A stretch of 64,000 bases of DNA from Coprobacter sp. Lineage in GTDB: Bacteria > Bacteroidota > Bacteroidia > Bacteroidales > UBA11471. Of the stretch, positions 47,539-56,919 are shown one piece after another (the stretch's first letter is position 1; the number at the start of each line of letters is the position of its first letter). Made by a program: the position numbers and the translations under genes. A model generated the notes under the pieces. It made no database searches. It was given only the letters and a program-made list of their open reading frames with translations, and was not told where the DNA came from. The stretch is taken from assembly GCA_017462265.1 (NCBI GenBank), contig JAFTRN010000042.1, forward strand, positions 1 to 64,000, given 5' to 3'.

Positions 47539-48981
47539 ATGAAATCGATAAGAAACATATTATATATCTTGTTGTGCCCTATACTGTTTTCGGCATGCTC
47601 ATGGCTCGATGTGGGTACGAAATCGGAGATCGATGCCGATGAAATGTTCCAAACGACCGAGGGCTATTATACGGCACTTACCGGCGTGTATGTGAATATG
47701 GGTGGTACGGCGCTATATGGAGGAAATATACCGTTGTTGGCCACAGAACCTTTGACACGACAATATACGGTACCGAGCGATGATACCGACCGTAGCAAGT
47801 GGAGTCAATACGATTATACGACACCGGGAGCCAAAACCTTCATCGATGAGGTATGGGGTGAGATGTATAATACCATCGTGAATTGTAATTTGTTGCTCGA
47901 GAACCTGCAAAAAGAGGACTGTCCCGAATTTGAGCCCGGGGTATGGGAAATACTCTCCGGCGAGGCTCTCGGCTTGCGGGCCTATATGTTTTTCGACCTG
48001 TTGCGTATATACAACGAGGCATACAGCGTGAACCCCGAGTGTAAGAATGTGCCGTTGAAAAAGGACTTTGGTTTTGCTCTCGGCGAGCAGGCTACGACCG
48101 AGCAGGTGCTTACATCTCTGGTGTCGGATTTGAAATATGCGCAGGAGCTGTTGAAACCCAATGATCCCATTTCATCGGGGAAAAACTACGACAACAAGTA
48201 TCTTGCGTATGCCCGTAATCAGCGTATGAACTACTATGCCGTGACCGCTTTGTTGGCCCGTATAGAGCTGTATCGGGGCGATTATACCGCGGCGTATGAA
48301 TATGCCGATGAAATCATCTCCTCTACGCAATTCCGATTTATCGAGGAGGAAGAGATTATCGAGACCGATATGTATGGCAAAGAGTTGAAAATCGATCGTA
48401 TATTTATGCCCGAAATGATTTTTGCCCTTGCTAATGAGAATATACTATCAACCTCCCGCTCATCGTATGAGAGCTTGAATGGCGACTTCGTAAAATCCGA
48501 AAGTTGTTACGAGAGTGGTGATGTGCGTCGTAATTGGCTCTACATCAATCCCAGTGCCAATAATAAAATAAACCTTATCAAGTATCAACGCTCTACCTTG
48601 GCCGAAGATTCATATAAATATGAGGTCTCGACAGTGCCTATGCTGAAACTTGGCGAGATGTATCTGATAGCCGCCGAGGCGGTATTGAAAGATGCGTCGG
48701 CAGGGGGTGTCGCACCGATTGAGAATTTGAATATACTCAAAGGCGAACGAAATACGACGCAACTATCGACCGATGCCGATGCCACGACAATCGAGGCCCA
48801 GATTACACGTGAGTATATATGCGAATTTAAGGGCGAAGGGCAGCTCTTTTTCTATTACAAGCGTCGTAATGAACAGTCGATAGACGATGGATACTATTCC
48901 GGAAATACGACGATGATGCAGACGGCAAATTATACTTGGCCGTTGCCCGAGTATGAACAGGATTTCGGATATGGAAACTAA
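47539..48981 (+). CDS. SusD/RagB-family surface lipoprotein (second)
   Basis: 480 residues with lipobox Cys at residue 20 (LFSACSWLD). It has MFQTTEGYYTALTGVYVNM near the N-terminus, EALGLRAYMFFDLLRIYNEA in the middle and REYICEFKGEGQLFFYYKRR near the end, all typical of SusD. It pairs with the STN-type SusC, which ends 4 nt upstream. It is clearly related to the first SusD of this operon. Confidence 0.93.
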   Translation: MKSIRNILYILLCPILFSACSWLDVGTKSEIDADEMFQTTEGYYTALTGVYVNMGGTALYGGNIPLLATEPLTRQYTVPSDDTDRSKWSQYDYTTPGAKTFIDEVWGEMYNTIVNCNLLLENLQKEDCPEFEPGVWEILSGEALGLRAYMFFDLLRIYNEAYSVNPECKNVPLKKDFGFALGEQATTEQVLTSLVSDLKYAQELLKPNDPISSGKNYDNKYLAYARNQRMNYYAVTALLARIELYRGDYTAAYEYADEIISSTQFRFIEEEEIIETDMYGKELKIDRIFMPEMIFALANENILSTSRSSYESLNGDFVKSESCYESGDVRRNWLYINPSANNKINLIKYQRSTLAEDSYKYEVSTVPMLKLGEMYLIAAEAVLKDASAGGVAPIENLNILKGERNTTQLSTDADATTIEAQITREYICEFKGEGQLFFYYKRRNEQSIDDGYYSGNTTMMQTANYTWPLPEYEQDFGYGN

Positions 48982-48993
48982 ACAAGGATTGGC

Positions 48994-49707
48994 ATGAAGA
49001 GGTACTTATATATCGTATTGTTGGTGTTTATCGCAGTGGCGTGTAAGGAGGATAAGCTCGACCTATATGAGGCGTCGCGTCCGGCGTTGAATATTGCCAA
49101 GGGCGATTTCAATCCCGGGGAATATCCCGAGGCGTATTCGTTCAACGCTTATTTTCTGGGGGTAGGAGCGGGCGATTATGTACTGCATATTCCGGTACGC
49201 TTGTCGGGGGTAATCGATTACGACCACGACCGCTACTATGAGATTGCTGCTGATGCCGATTCGAGCCGCAATGCCGTGAATGGCGTGCATTATACCTTCT
49301 CCACCGAGCAGGTATTTCGTAAAGGTTTGTATCAGGACACTATCGCTGTAACCATACATGTTGGGGCACTCAATACCGTCGATGATTATCGTATATGGCT
49401 CAAATTGCAGCCCGGTGAGACTTTCGATGCCGGTATTCCCGAGTATCAATATGTGGTGATAGATTTTATGAAAAATCTGAATTCCCAACCGGCTTTCTGG
49501 GAAAACAACAGTAAGTTGGCAAAGATTCCTTATCACCCCAAAAAGTGTGAGGTATTCCTTGAAATAAGCGGAATTACAGATCCCGACTGGACCGATGCGG
49601 GAGGAACCATACAACTCGAATATTGGATAAACCTCTGTAAACAATATTTCCTCGAAAATGAGATATACGACGAGGAGACAGGTAATCGTATCTATTTTGA
49701 CCTCTAA
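48994..49707 (+). CDS. DUF4843 lipoprotein
   Basis: 237 residues. Lipobox Cys at 17 followed by KED, which fits the Bacteroidetes surface-export signal for lipoproteins. The body is beta-rich (YVLHIPVRLSGVIDYDHDRY, VHYTFSTEQVFRKG) and is of the DUF4843 type, found next to SusCD pairs. No enzyme motif is visible. It is probably a surface-exposed binding or structural partner of the SusCD complex. Confidence 0.82.
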   Translation: MKRYLYIVLLVFIAVACKEDKLDLYEASRPALNIAKGDFNPGEYPEAYSFNAYFLGVGAGDYVLHIPVRLSGVIDYDHDRYYEIAADADSSRNAVNGVHYTFSTEQVFRKGLYQDTIAVTIHVGALNTVDDYRIWLKLQPGETFDAGIPEYQYVVIDFMKNLNSQPAFWENNSKLAKIPYHPKKCEVFLEISGITDPDWTDAGGTIQLEYWINLCKQYFLENEIYDEETGNRIYFDL

Positions 49708-49711
49708 AGTT

Positions 49712-51211
49712 ATGAGACGTATAATTTATACTATTTGCGCGATAATGACCATCAGTCTCGGGGCCTGTTTGCGGAACAAGGACAAGACCGCGACATGGGA
49801 CCCCGATCATGTAGAAGCCGTAACCGGTATCTCGGACGAGGGATATACCGTGTACTTGGGCGACCGATTCTCTTGCACTCCCGAGGTGCTATTCTCGGAC
49901 AGTACTCATGCCGATGACTATGAATATCGCTGGGTAATAGGTAATAGTGAGACTATAGGAGATAAACGCACCTTGGACTGGGAGATAGAGCTCCCCACGG
50001 GCTATAAACTCAATAATGCCATTCCCGGTGTCTTTGTGGTGCGCAACAAGGTGAACGAATTGGAATTTCGCCAGCCCTTTACATTGACGATACTTACGGG
50101 CTATACACCGACCTATATCGCTCTGTATGAAACACCCGAGGGTATGCTCGAATGGTCCTCGTTGCAGGGGGAGCCGCGAGAATTTTCCCGTTGGTTTGAC
50201 AATATGATAGATCGTGTAAATCACACTACGATACCGGGCCCGTTTGTCGGGGCGTTTAATTCTACCGATGAATTGGCGATTTTTACCGACTCACAACCCG
50301 ATTACGGCTATACGGTGAGTATGATCGACGCTGAAGAGGGTGATGATTTTGTAGCCAATGTGGGTGAAATTGTGGGGAGAATCTATGGTAGGGTGTATCA
50401 TGGCAGTGCCTCGCAACTCGATATTTCGAACGTCGTGTATGGGGTAGGGGCAAGTAAGTATCTGATAAGCAATGGTACGCTCCATGTTTTCAACGGCCTC
50501 GAAAAGCGCCTCCCGATGTATAACGAGGCTACTTATGTGAAAAGTCGTGACGTAGTGCAAGCCATATCGTCGAAACAATTCATGCGCTTCAAAAAGGCCA
50601 CTTTTGTGCGCCATACCGATAATCGTATAGGTTGCTTCCATGTGTATAACGACCAGATGGAGTGGGTGCAAGACGGGGAGAGTGTGTTGCAGTTGGATAC
50701 TTTATGCGGGGCCTTCACGCAATCGACCGGCGAAGGTTCGAACAAGCCCTATGATATATATCTTGTAGCCGGTGTAGCCGGTGGGTATGAAATGATACGT
50801 TTCCATGTGGATTATATAAAGACCACGGTACAACCTATCGTACTCGAAGAGCGATTTCCTATGCCGACCGAGTTGGTGGAGAGTGCCCGGTACTGGTTTG
50901 GCTCGTTCGGTGAGGAGTATGCTTTTTATACGACACGTAACGCCGTATATCGGTTTGACTATCACGACATGACCGCCTTTACCCCGGCCACGACACCTCT
51001 GATACAATTTGCCGACGATGTGGAGATCGTAGATATATATCCCTTGCAAGGCAGTACGTTCCGCGATGAGGACGATTGTACAGTCGCCTTCCTCTATAAC
51101 GCGCAGAGACAGACTACCACGTTGTATGTATATGACACGGTGACCGGTCGCAAACTGGCCGAATATTCCGATTTGCTGCCCGGAAAAGGTCTCTATTTTA
51201 CCAAACGCTAA
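49712..51211 (+). CDS. PKD-like family lipoprotein
   Basis: 499 residues, lipobox Cys near residue 19 (SLGACLRNKDKT). The N-terminal about 130 residues form one or two Ig/PKD-like beta domains (YLGDRFSCTPEVLFSDSTHA, YRWVIGNSET). The rest is beta-rich and resembles a propeller (repeated strand-turn units, for example GYEMIRFHVDYIKTTVQP). It matches PKD-like proteins that follow DUF4843 in SusCD loci. No catalytic residues recognised. The longer frame from 49658 overlaps the upstream gene and lacks a signal, so I start at 49712. Confidence 0.75.
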   Translation: MRRIIYTICAIMTISLGACLRNKDKTATWDPDHVEAVTGISDEGYTVYLGDRFSCTPEVLFSDSTHADDYEYRWVIGNSETIGDKRTLDWEIELPTGYKLNNAIPGVFVVRNKVNELEFRQPFTLTILTGYTPTYIALYETPEGMLEWSSLQGEPREFSRWFDNMIDRVNHTTIPGPFVGAFNSTDELAIFTDSQPDYGYTVSMIDAEEGDDFVANVGEIVGRIYGRVYHGSASQLDISNVVYGVGASKYLISNGTLHVFNGLEKRLPMYNEATYVKSRDVVQAISSKQFMRFKKATFVRHTDNRIGCFHVYNDQMEWVQDGESVLQLDTLCGAFTQSTGEGSNKPYDIYLVAGVAGGYEMIRFHVDYIKTTVQPIVLEERFPMPTELVESARYWFGSFGEEYAFYTTRNAVYRFDYHDMTAFTPATTPLIQFADDVEIVDIYPLQGSTFRDEDDCTVAFLYNAQRQTTTLYVYDTVTGRKLAEYSDLLPGKGLYFTKR

Positions 51212-51233
51212 TATACTAAACCTTAACAATATT

Positions 51234-52127
51234 ATGAACGAAACCAATCCAGTTATTGAATGTCGTAACCTCACTCATTATTATGGGAAAAAGTTGGTGT
51301 ACGAGAACCTGAACATTGTTGTCCCCGAAGGGCATATCATGGGCCTGTTGGGTAAGAATGGTGCAGGAAAGAGTACGACCATCAATATATTGAATGGATT
51401 TCTCGAACCGCGGGCCGGTAAATGTCTCATCTATGGCGAAGATACTCAAAATCTGTCGCCCGAGACCAAGAAACGTATCGGCTATCTCATCGAGGGGCAC
51501 ATACAGTATAGCTTTATGAATGTACACCAGATAGAGAAATTCTATTCGGGCTTTTATGAGAATTGGAAACGCGACGCCTATTGGGAACTTATAAATAGGC
51601 TGAAAATCACTCCTAAGCAACATATATCGACCATGTCGTGCGGACAACGTGCGCAGGTGGCTCTCGGGCTTATTCTGGCGCAAGATCCCGATTTGCTGAT
51701 TCTCGACGACTTCTCTCTCGGTCTTGACCCCGGTTATCGTCGGCTCTTTGTCGATTATATGCGGGAATATTGTAAGGCCGAGAACAAGACCGTATTCCTC
51801 ACCTCGCACATCATACAAGACATGGAACGCCTTATCGACGATGTGATTATAATGGACTATAATCGTATGTTGGTACAAGGCCCGGTAAAAGATTTTACCG
51901 ACAATTTCAAAGGTTTCTCGTTCGACCTCGATTGTGCCGATGTAGAATTTACCGAGCCCGAGGCGGTAAATATTGAGCATATCAACAATCACTACGAGTT
52001 CTATACCTATGCTTCGGAACAAGATGTAAAAGCCGTTCTCGAACGCAAGGGTGTGACTTATCACAATTTCACCCGATTGTCGCTCACTCTCGAAGATGCC
52101 TTTATCGGTCTTACCGGAAAATATTGA
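51234..52127 (+). CDS. ABC transporter ATPase with altered catalytic residues
   Basis: 297 residues. Walker A GKNGAGKS at 40-47, signature S135-CGQR in place of SGGQ, Walker B LLILDD at 154-159, D-loop GLDP, H-loop His192. The residue after the Walker B Asp is normally the catalytic Glu and here is Asp159, followed by Phe where Pro is usual. The C-terminal about 80 residues are an extra domain as in ABC-2-type export ATPases. It may hydrolyse slowly or act as a regulated switch. It serves the membrane proteins encoded directly downstream. Confidence 0.9.
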   Translation: MNETNPVIECRNLTHYYGKKLVYENLNIVVPEGHIMGLLGKNGAGKSTTINILNGFLEPRAGKCLIYGEDTQNLSPETKKRIGYLIEGHIQYSFMNVHQIEKFYSGFYENWKRDAYWELINRLKITPKQHISTMSCGQRAQVALGLILAQDPDLLILDDFSLGLDPGYRRLFVDYMREYCKAENKTVFLTSHIIQDMERLIDDVIIMDYNRMLVQGPVKDFTDNFKGFSFDLDCADVEFTEPEAVNIEHINNHYEFYTYASEQDVKAVLERKGVTYHNFTRLSLTLEDAFIGLTGKY

Positions 52128-52136
52128 TACTCTGTC

Positions 52137-52820
52137 ATGAAACCGATATTACATCTTTTCTATAAGGAATGGATAAAGACGCGCCTGAGCTTTATCTGCT
52201 CTTTGCTGGTGGGGATAGGGGTAGTGTTCTACATATTTATGATTGTAGAAAACAAGATGACTCTTACCGGGGCAAAGACCTACACGATGAACGTGTTGTA
52301 TAGTAATCCTCCGATTATATACTACTCCTTGTTGCGATATATACCCATACTGATAGCGATATGTGTGGGGGTATCGCAATATATGCCCGAAGTGGTGCAG
52401 AAGCGTATTCGCCTTACACTGCATCTCCCGCTCGATAATCGTCGCCTCTTCCTCTCGATGGAACTCTTTGGCTTGTTGCTTATAACGGTGGCCAATGTCG
52501 TGCTGTTCTCACTTTTCTATTGGAAAAACCACGCATTATTCCCTGCGGAGATTACACACCCGGTAGAAGCTACGGCTCTTGCCTGGTTTTTGGCAGCCTA
52601 TGTGGCCTATAATTATATAGCTATGACGGCTTTGGAACCCAATCGGGTACGACAAGTCGTATATGCTGTCACGGGTGTGGTATTGCTCACGCTCTATTTC
52701 CACGAAGTACCTTTCCATGGAGCTTATGCGGCATCGACACCAGTGCTTGCACTATTGGCGGTAGCGACTTGCCCGCTTATGTTGTTCAGCGGTTTCCGCT
52801 TCAATAAAGGAGAGAGATAG
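52137..52820 (+). CDS. ABC-2-like membrane protein, copy A
   Basis: 227 residues with about six predicted helices (about 17-37, 63-83, 103-125, 142-165, 172-190, 197-217). It begins MKPILHLFYKEWIKTR, an amphipathic start typical of ABC-2 type permeases. The cytoplasmic loop QYMPEVVQKRIRLTLHLPLD recurs almost unchanged in copy B (54069-54755), as does the ending SGFRFNKGER. This is a likely membrane partner of the upstream ATPase; the cargo is unknown. Confidence 0.75.
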   Translation: MKPILHLFYKEWIKTRLSFICSLLVGIGVVFYIFMIVENKMTLTGAKTYTMNVLYSNPPIIYYSLLRYIPILIAICVGVSQYMPEVVQKRIRLTLHLPLDNRRLFLSMELFGLLLITVANVVLFSLFYWKNHALFPAEITHPVEATALAWFLAAYVAYNYIAMTALEPNRVRQVVYAVTGVVLLTLYFHEVPFHGAYAASTPVLALLAVATCPLMLFSGFRFNKGER

Positions 52821-52821
52821 T

Positions 52822-54060
52822 ATGACACACAGAATATTACATATCATAGCCGTATTATTTACAGCTCTTGCGTTGACGTTGATTATCTCGCATGGGCGCG
52901 GACGTGCATCTATGTATGGCGATTATACCGATGTGGTGTATTCGGAGTTATTGCAAGATTTCATCGTCTCGACTTATGAACTTGAGGGCGATAAAGAGAA
53001 TCTGCAAATACATCGAGTGTATAGGAATACCCGAGGCGAGGAAATAGAGGCGTCGCTTATCGACTCGCTGTGCCCGCTGAATAATGCCTCTCAATTGGCT
53101 TTTGAGAGCCGTTTCCCGACAACCGTGTGTGGTGTGGCTGTGACGGCCCGAGAGGCCTCCGATGCCGTATATCAGCATCGAATAGTAGGCGAGGGTCTCG
53201 ATTACGGGCTTTACGACCTTATTGACGCGCATAGTTATCTGTCGCAACAGTTCGCGACCAAAGATTTGATGCGTTTCACCGATAAGGGGGTAGAGTTTAT
53301 ATTGCCCGAAACAAACAGGGTAGATGAGGAAAAGACCGCACTATTTAATACCGCCTTGCACGAGGCCGGTTTCTGCCCCGAAGAAACAGGAGTATGGAAC
53401 CCGATAAGTCGCACGGATATAGAGCGCTACGGTTTTTTTGTAACCGATGCAAACGGCTCGTTGTTCCGACTGTCGATGGTAGAGGGAAAACCGGTGGTCG
53501 AAAAGTTGCCACAACCAGCCGACAAGCAGATAAAACACATAAGTTTTGTCGATAGAGCAGACTATCTGGCATTTGTGGTGACCACCGATGGCGCTTGTTA
53601 TGTGCTCTCGCGGGAAGGGTATGATTACAGACAATTGCCATTGCCTTCACTGGGTGGGTATAGTGTAGAGTTGCAAGCCAATCTCTTGTACAATACGTTT
53701 GTATTGACGACCTCGGACAATGTACTCTATATTGTTCTCGATAAGGATTGGAATCCGGTGGCGCAATATGAGCGCGAGCGTAAATTTATGCGTCACGTCG
53801 ATTTGAAGCCTTATTATATGCCGGTGTTTATCTATGACACGACGCACGGCGGAGTTTCTATAGATTTCTCTCCGATAGGAAAATTTATGGTACTGAATCT
53901 GATATTGGCGGCAATAACTTTCTACATTCGTCGTCGCAACGGATATGTACCGGCCGTGCAGATAATAGATACATTGATAGTGGCCGTGTGGGGTCTTGTC
54001 GGTATGATTGCGGCGCTGGCTATACCCTACCGACGTGTAGATAAACAGCTTCTTAAATAA
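52822..54060 (+). CDS. DUF4857 membrane protein, copy A
   Basis: 412 residues. One N-terminal helix (about 5-24), a large extracytoplasmic domain (about 30-345) rich in beta strands, then two C-terminal helices (about 352-370 and 380-402). It belongs to the DUF4857 type, for which I know no function. It starts 1 nt after permease copy A and is repeated in the second module, so each permease seems to have its own DUF4857 partner. Confidence 0.72.
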   Translation: MTHRILHIIAVLFTALALTLIISHGRGRASMYGDYTDVVYSELLQDFIVSTYELEGDKENLQIHRVYRNTRGEEIEASLIDSLCPLNNASQLAFESRFPTTVCGVAVTAREASDAVYQHRIVGEGLDYGLYDLIDAHSYLSQQFATKDLMRFTDKGVEFILPETNRVDEEKTALFNTALHEAGFCPEETGVWNPISRTDIERYGFFVTDANGSLFRLSMVEGKPVVEKLPQPADKQIKHISFVDRADYLAFVVTTDGACYVLSREGYDYRQLPLPSLGGYSVELQANLLYNTFVLTTSDNVLYIVLDKDWNPVAQYERERKFMRHVDLKPYYMPVFIYDTTHGGVSIDFSPIGKFMVLNLILAAITFYIRRRNGYVPAVQIIDTLIVAVWGLVGMIAALAIPYRRVDKQLLK

Positions 54061-54068
54061 TTAAGACT

Positions 54069-54755
54069 ATGATACCATTACATATAAAACATCTTATATA
54101 CAAAGAGTGGATAAAAACGCGTTGGTATGCTACACTGGGGTTGATACTCACATTTGCCTTTTCCGTATATATGGCCATCGGTACGGTGCTGACGTTTCAT
54201 CACATGGACAGCGCTATGTATTACTCGATGCTGATGACGGGAAACATCTCGTTGTTTACTGCTCTTAAATTCAAATATTGGGCGTTGCTGGTGGCCCTGC
54301 TGATAGGCCTTCCGCAATTCTTGCCCGAGGTTTCTCATAAGCGCATACGTCTCACCTTGCATCTGCCTGTCGATACTACGACCATCGTCTATTCCACGGT
54401 GCTTTATGGCTTGATATTGTGCTTTGCCGTGTTGTTACCTGCATTGCTTGTAGTGCTGGTGACGCTGGTAGCAATGTTTCCAGCAGAGATAGTCGTTCCT
54501 ACGTTACAGACCATGCTTCCATGGCTGTTGGGGGGGATTACCGGCTATTTCTTTATTGCGATGATAGCCTTCGAGCCTATTGCTAAGTTCAGGTTTTTGT
54601 ACATCATCGCGGCCTATTTCATATTGCGATTTTTCTATATCTCGTATGGTGTAGGAAACGCGGTAACGGTCTATCCGCTATTACTTGTCATCACGATAGT
54701 AGCCGGACTGTCGGTACTTTATACGTCTTACCGATTCAATAAAGGAGCGCGCTGA
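54069..54755 (+). CDS. ABC-2-like membrane protein, copy B
   Basis: 228 residues, paralogue of the protein at 52137-52820. It shares HLIYKEWIKTRWYA at the start, QFLPEVSHKRIRLTLHLPVD in the loop, FPAEI before the fourth helix and SYRFNKGAR at the end. The two could form a heterodimeric membrane core with the single ATPase. It lies 8 nt after the first DUF4857 gene. Confidence 0.75.
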   Translation: MIPLHIKHLIYKEWIKTRWYATLGLILTFAFSVYMAIGTVLTFHHMDSAMYYSMLMTGNISLFTALKFKYWALLVALLIGLPQFLPEVSHKRIRLTLHLPVDTTTIVYSTVLYGLILCFAVLLPALLVVLVTLVAMFPAEIVVPTLQTMLPWLLGGITGYFFIAMIAFEPIAKFRFLYIIAAYFILRFFYISYGVGNAVTVYPLLLVITIVAGLSVLYTSYRFNKGAR

Positions 54756-54757
54756 TT

Positions 54758-55975
54758 ATGATAAAGATTGTAAGAATACTACTGATACTTGTTACCATCT
54801 TTACGATGGCATTTTATCTTCCCTCGACCTATCGTAAGGCGGTGGAGAAACGTCCTATGAAGACGATGATATATTACAGTGAGGTGTCAAACGACTTTGT
54901 CATAGCTCGCGAGACAGGCGACTCACTCGATACACAGGCGGCTATGCGCTATTATACCCCGGCCGGTACTCAGCTCACGGAAGAGGAGTATATGCGACTG
55001 TTGCCGTTTAATAACCGACGTAAGTTGAAACTTATGGGCAATATGCCCGACTCGTTGCATGGTGTGGCACTCACTACCGATGTGCTGAAAAACGTGAAAC
55101 GTAGTATGTTGTTGGCCCCTCGTTCATCGGAATATCACCTCTATCCGCTATTTGAGTCGGCCCCAGAGCGTCTTGGCGTATCACTTCCCGATGATTTGTT
55201 CCGCTTCACAGGCGATGGGATAGAGTTTGTCGATTGTAAGACCGGCGATATACTTGCCGAGAAGAGCGCTCGATTCCGTTCGGCGATGGCGGCTTGTGGT
55301 TTTACGGCGCCGGCTCGCGATGTGTATGGAATACCCTCGGTCTTGAAACGATGGGACAGCGGATATTTTGTGGTCGATGTCACCGGTGGACTTTATCACT
55401 TGATGATGGTGAAAGGTGTACCTTTCTGCCGTAAAATCGACACGGATATAGCGATAAAAAATATGAAGTGTCATACCGACGAGGAGGTGTTTGCTCATAT
55501 TTTCGATACTCAAAATCGTCTCTATGTGCTCACGACCGATTACACCATAAAACCTCTCGAAACCGATGTGTGTAACGGACGTTTCTTTATGACCTCCAAC
55601 TGTTTCGCTCGTACCTATAAGACGAGCGAGGCCGACAGCAGTATTATGTATGTATTCTCCCCCGATTTCGAACCGTTGGGCCGTTATGCCGAGGTGGTCG
55701 ATCATTACAGTCATACCGATGAGGCGAAATGGGAACAGCGTATATTCCCCTTCTCGGTGATGAAAACACCGGGTTATGCTCATTTTATACCGCTATTTAA
55801 TGCGCCTGCGATGTTCTGGCTTACCAATCTGCTATGCGCTATACTATGGGTAGGTCTCAAGGTGTATCACCGTCGTCGCTTGACTCGTCCTGAGAATATA
55901 GCCGACTTCGTGGTCGTGCTTCTGGCCGGTGTATATGGACTGATGGCGGTACTACTATACCCCAACCGTAAATAA
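54758..55975 (+). CDS. DUF4857 membrane protein, copy B
   Basis: 405 residues with the same layout as copy A: N-terminal helix, a roughly 320-residue extracytoplasmic domain, two C-terminal helices. Shared landmarks with copy A are FRFTGDGIEF / MRFTDKGVEF, the GYFVVDVTGGLYHLMMVKGV / GFFVTDANGSLFRLSMVEGK block and the YVFSPDFEPLGRYAE / YIVLDKDWNPVAQYE block. Overall identity looks low, so the duplication is old. Confidence 0.72.
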   Translation: MIKIVRILLILVTIFTMAFYLPSTYRKAVEKRPMKTMIYYSEVSNDFVIARETGDSLDTQAAMRYYTPAGTQLTEEEYMRLLPFNNRRKLKLMGNMPDSLHGVALTTDVLKNVKRSMLLAPRSSEYHLYPLFESAPERLGVSLPDDLFRFTGDGIEFVDCKTGDILAEKSARFRSAMAACGFTAPARDVYGIPSVLKRWDSGYFVVDVTGGLYHLMMVKGVPFCRKIDTDIAIKNMKCHTDEEVFAHIFDTQNRLYVLTTDYTIKPLETDVCNGRFFMTSNCFARTYKTSEADSSIMYVFSPDFEPLGRYAEVVDHYSHTDEAKWEQRIFPFSVMKTPGYAHFIPLFNAPAMFWLTNLLCAILWVGLKVYHRRRLTRPENIADFVVVLLAGVYGLMAVLLYPNRK

Positions 55976-56013
55976 AATTTAAACAATTTCTAACCTCTAA
56001 ATACTATACAATT

Positions 56014-56889
56014 ATGGAAACAACAACGAAACAACCTCAACGCTCGTTTATAGGAATTGCGGCGTTTATGATTGTACTATTTACAATGCCATTGGGCCAT
56101 GCTGCGATGATAGCCATGGAGAATGTGCTCGAAGGTTCGGCCTTGACGCTCGGAGCCTTCTTGCTCGGCCTCATCGGCGCCGCATGGACTATATGGGGTT
56201 TCTACATGAAGAGCGAGAATGCCGCTACATTTGCCGGCCTGATGGGCGGATTGCTTGTGTGGACCGGCTGGATAGAATTTACATTTGTGTATTATGCACA
56301 TCGTTATAATGTAGCCCCGCTCACTGATGCTGCCGGTGAAATCGTTACCAAACCCGAGTATTTGATTATGATGTCGTCAATAGGCTTCTTGGCGATAGTG
56401 ATGCTGTTTTATACATTCAGTGCTCGCACCAAGTGCGTATTCTTCTGCTGGCTACAAAAGAAATTGCGCATCGACCGTCATCAAGACTCGATGCAGGTGG
56501 TAACACGCAATAACTCCATGACTACGTTTATGGAAATCTCCGTACTGTTGTGGGTGAGCTATCTGGTGCTGATGTTTGCTTACGACGATCATCTGTTGGG
56601 CGATCGTCACCCCGTTACCGCCTTTATCGCATTTGGTAGTCTTGTATGGTCGGGCTATCTCTTTGTGAAACTCATGAAAATACGTAAAATAGGCTATGCC
56701 ATACGATATGCGATACCTACGGTTATTATATTCTGGACTTTCGTAGAGATATTGGGCCGCTGGAACCTCTTCAGTGAGATATGGACCGAACCGGGTAAAT
56801 ACAAAGTAGAGATGATTACCATGTTTGTGGTATTTATTCTCTTCTCGGTATATCTCTTTATACACAAGAGACATCATACTCAAAAATAA
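56014..56889 (+). CDS. Polytopic membrane protein of unknown function
   Basis: 291 residues with about seven helices (roughly 12-32, 43-63, 70-92, 112-135, 170-190, 200-218, 230-248, plus a last one at 265-283). A cytoplasmic basic loop KKLRIDRHQD lies near 149-158. I do not recognise the family and see no catalytic motif. It starts 38 nt after the second DUF4857 gene and is the last gene before a new promoter, so it probably belongs to the same envelope system. Confidence 0.7.
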   Translation: METTTKQPQRSFIGIAAFMIVLFTMPLGHAAMIAMENVLEGSALTLGAFLLGLIGAAWTIWGFYMKSENAATFAGLMGGLLVWTGWIEFTFVYYAHRYNVAPLTDAAGEIVTKPEYLIMMSSIGFLAIVMLFYTFSARTKCVFFCWLQKKLRIDRHQDSMQVVTRNNSMTTFMEISVLLWVSYLVLMFAYDDHLLGDRHPVTAFIAFGSLVWSGYLFVKLMKIRKIGYAIRYAIPTVIIFWTFVEILGRWNLFSEIWTEPGKYKVEMITMFVVFILFSVYLFIHKRHHTQK

Positions 56890-56894
56890 AACAC

Positions 56895-56902
56895 TATCTT
56901 TG
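56895..56902 (+). promoter_or_regulatory. Promoter -7 box for the LRR protein
   Basis: TATCTTTG, an exact match. The predicted start near 56909 puts the 30-bp palindrome inside the leader. Confidence 0.6.
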
Positions 56903-56919
56903 CAAAAACATCTAATAAT

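Noticed and set aside
40242-51211. A carbohydrate utilisation locus
   Set aside because: Two SusCD pairs suggest it, but there is no glycosidase, lyase, sulfatase, HTCS or SusR-type regulator in the operon. The nearest glycosidase (GH43, 62666) is on the other strand and several kilobases away.
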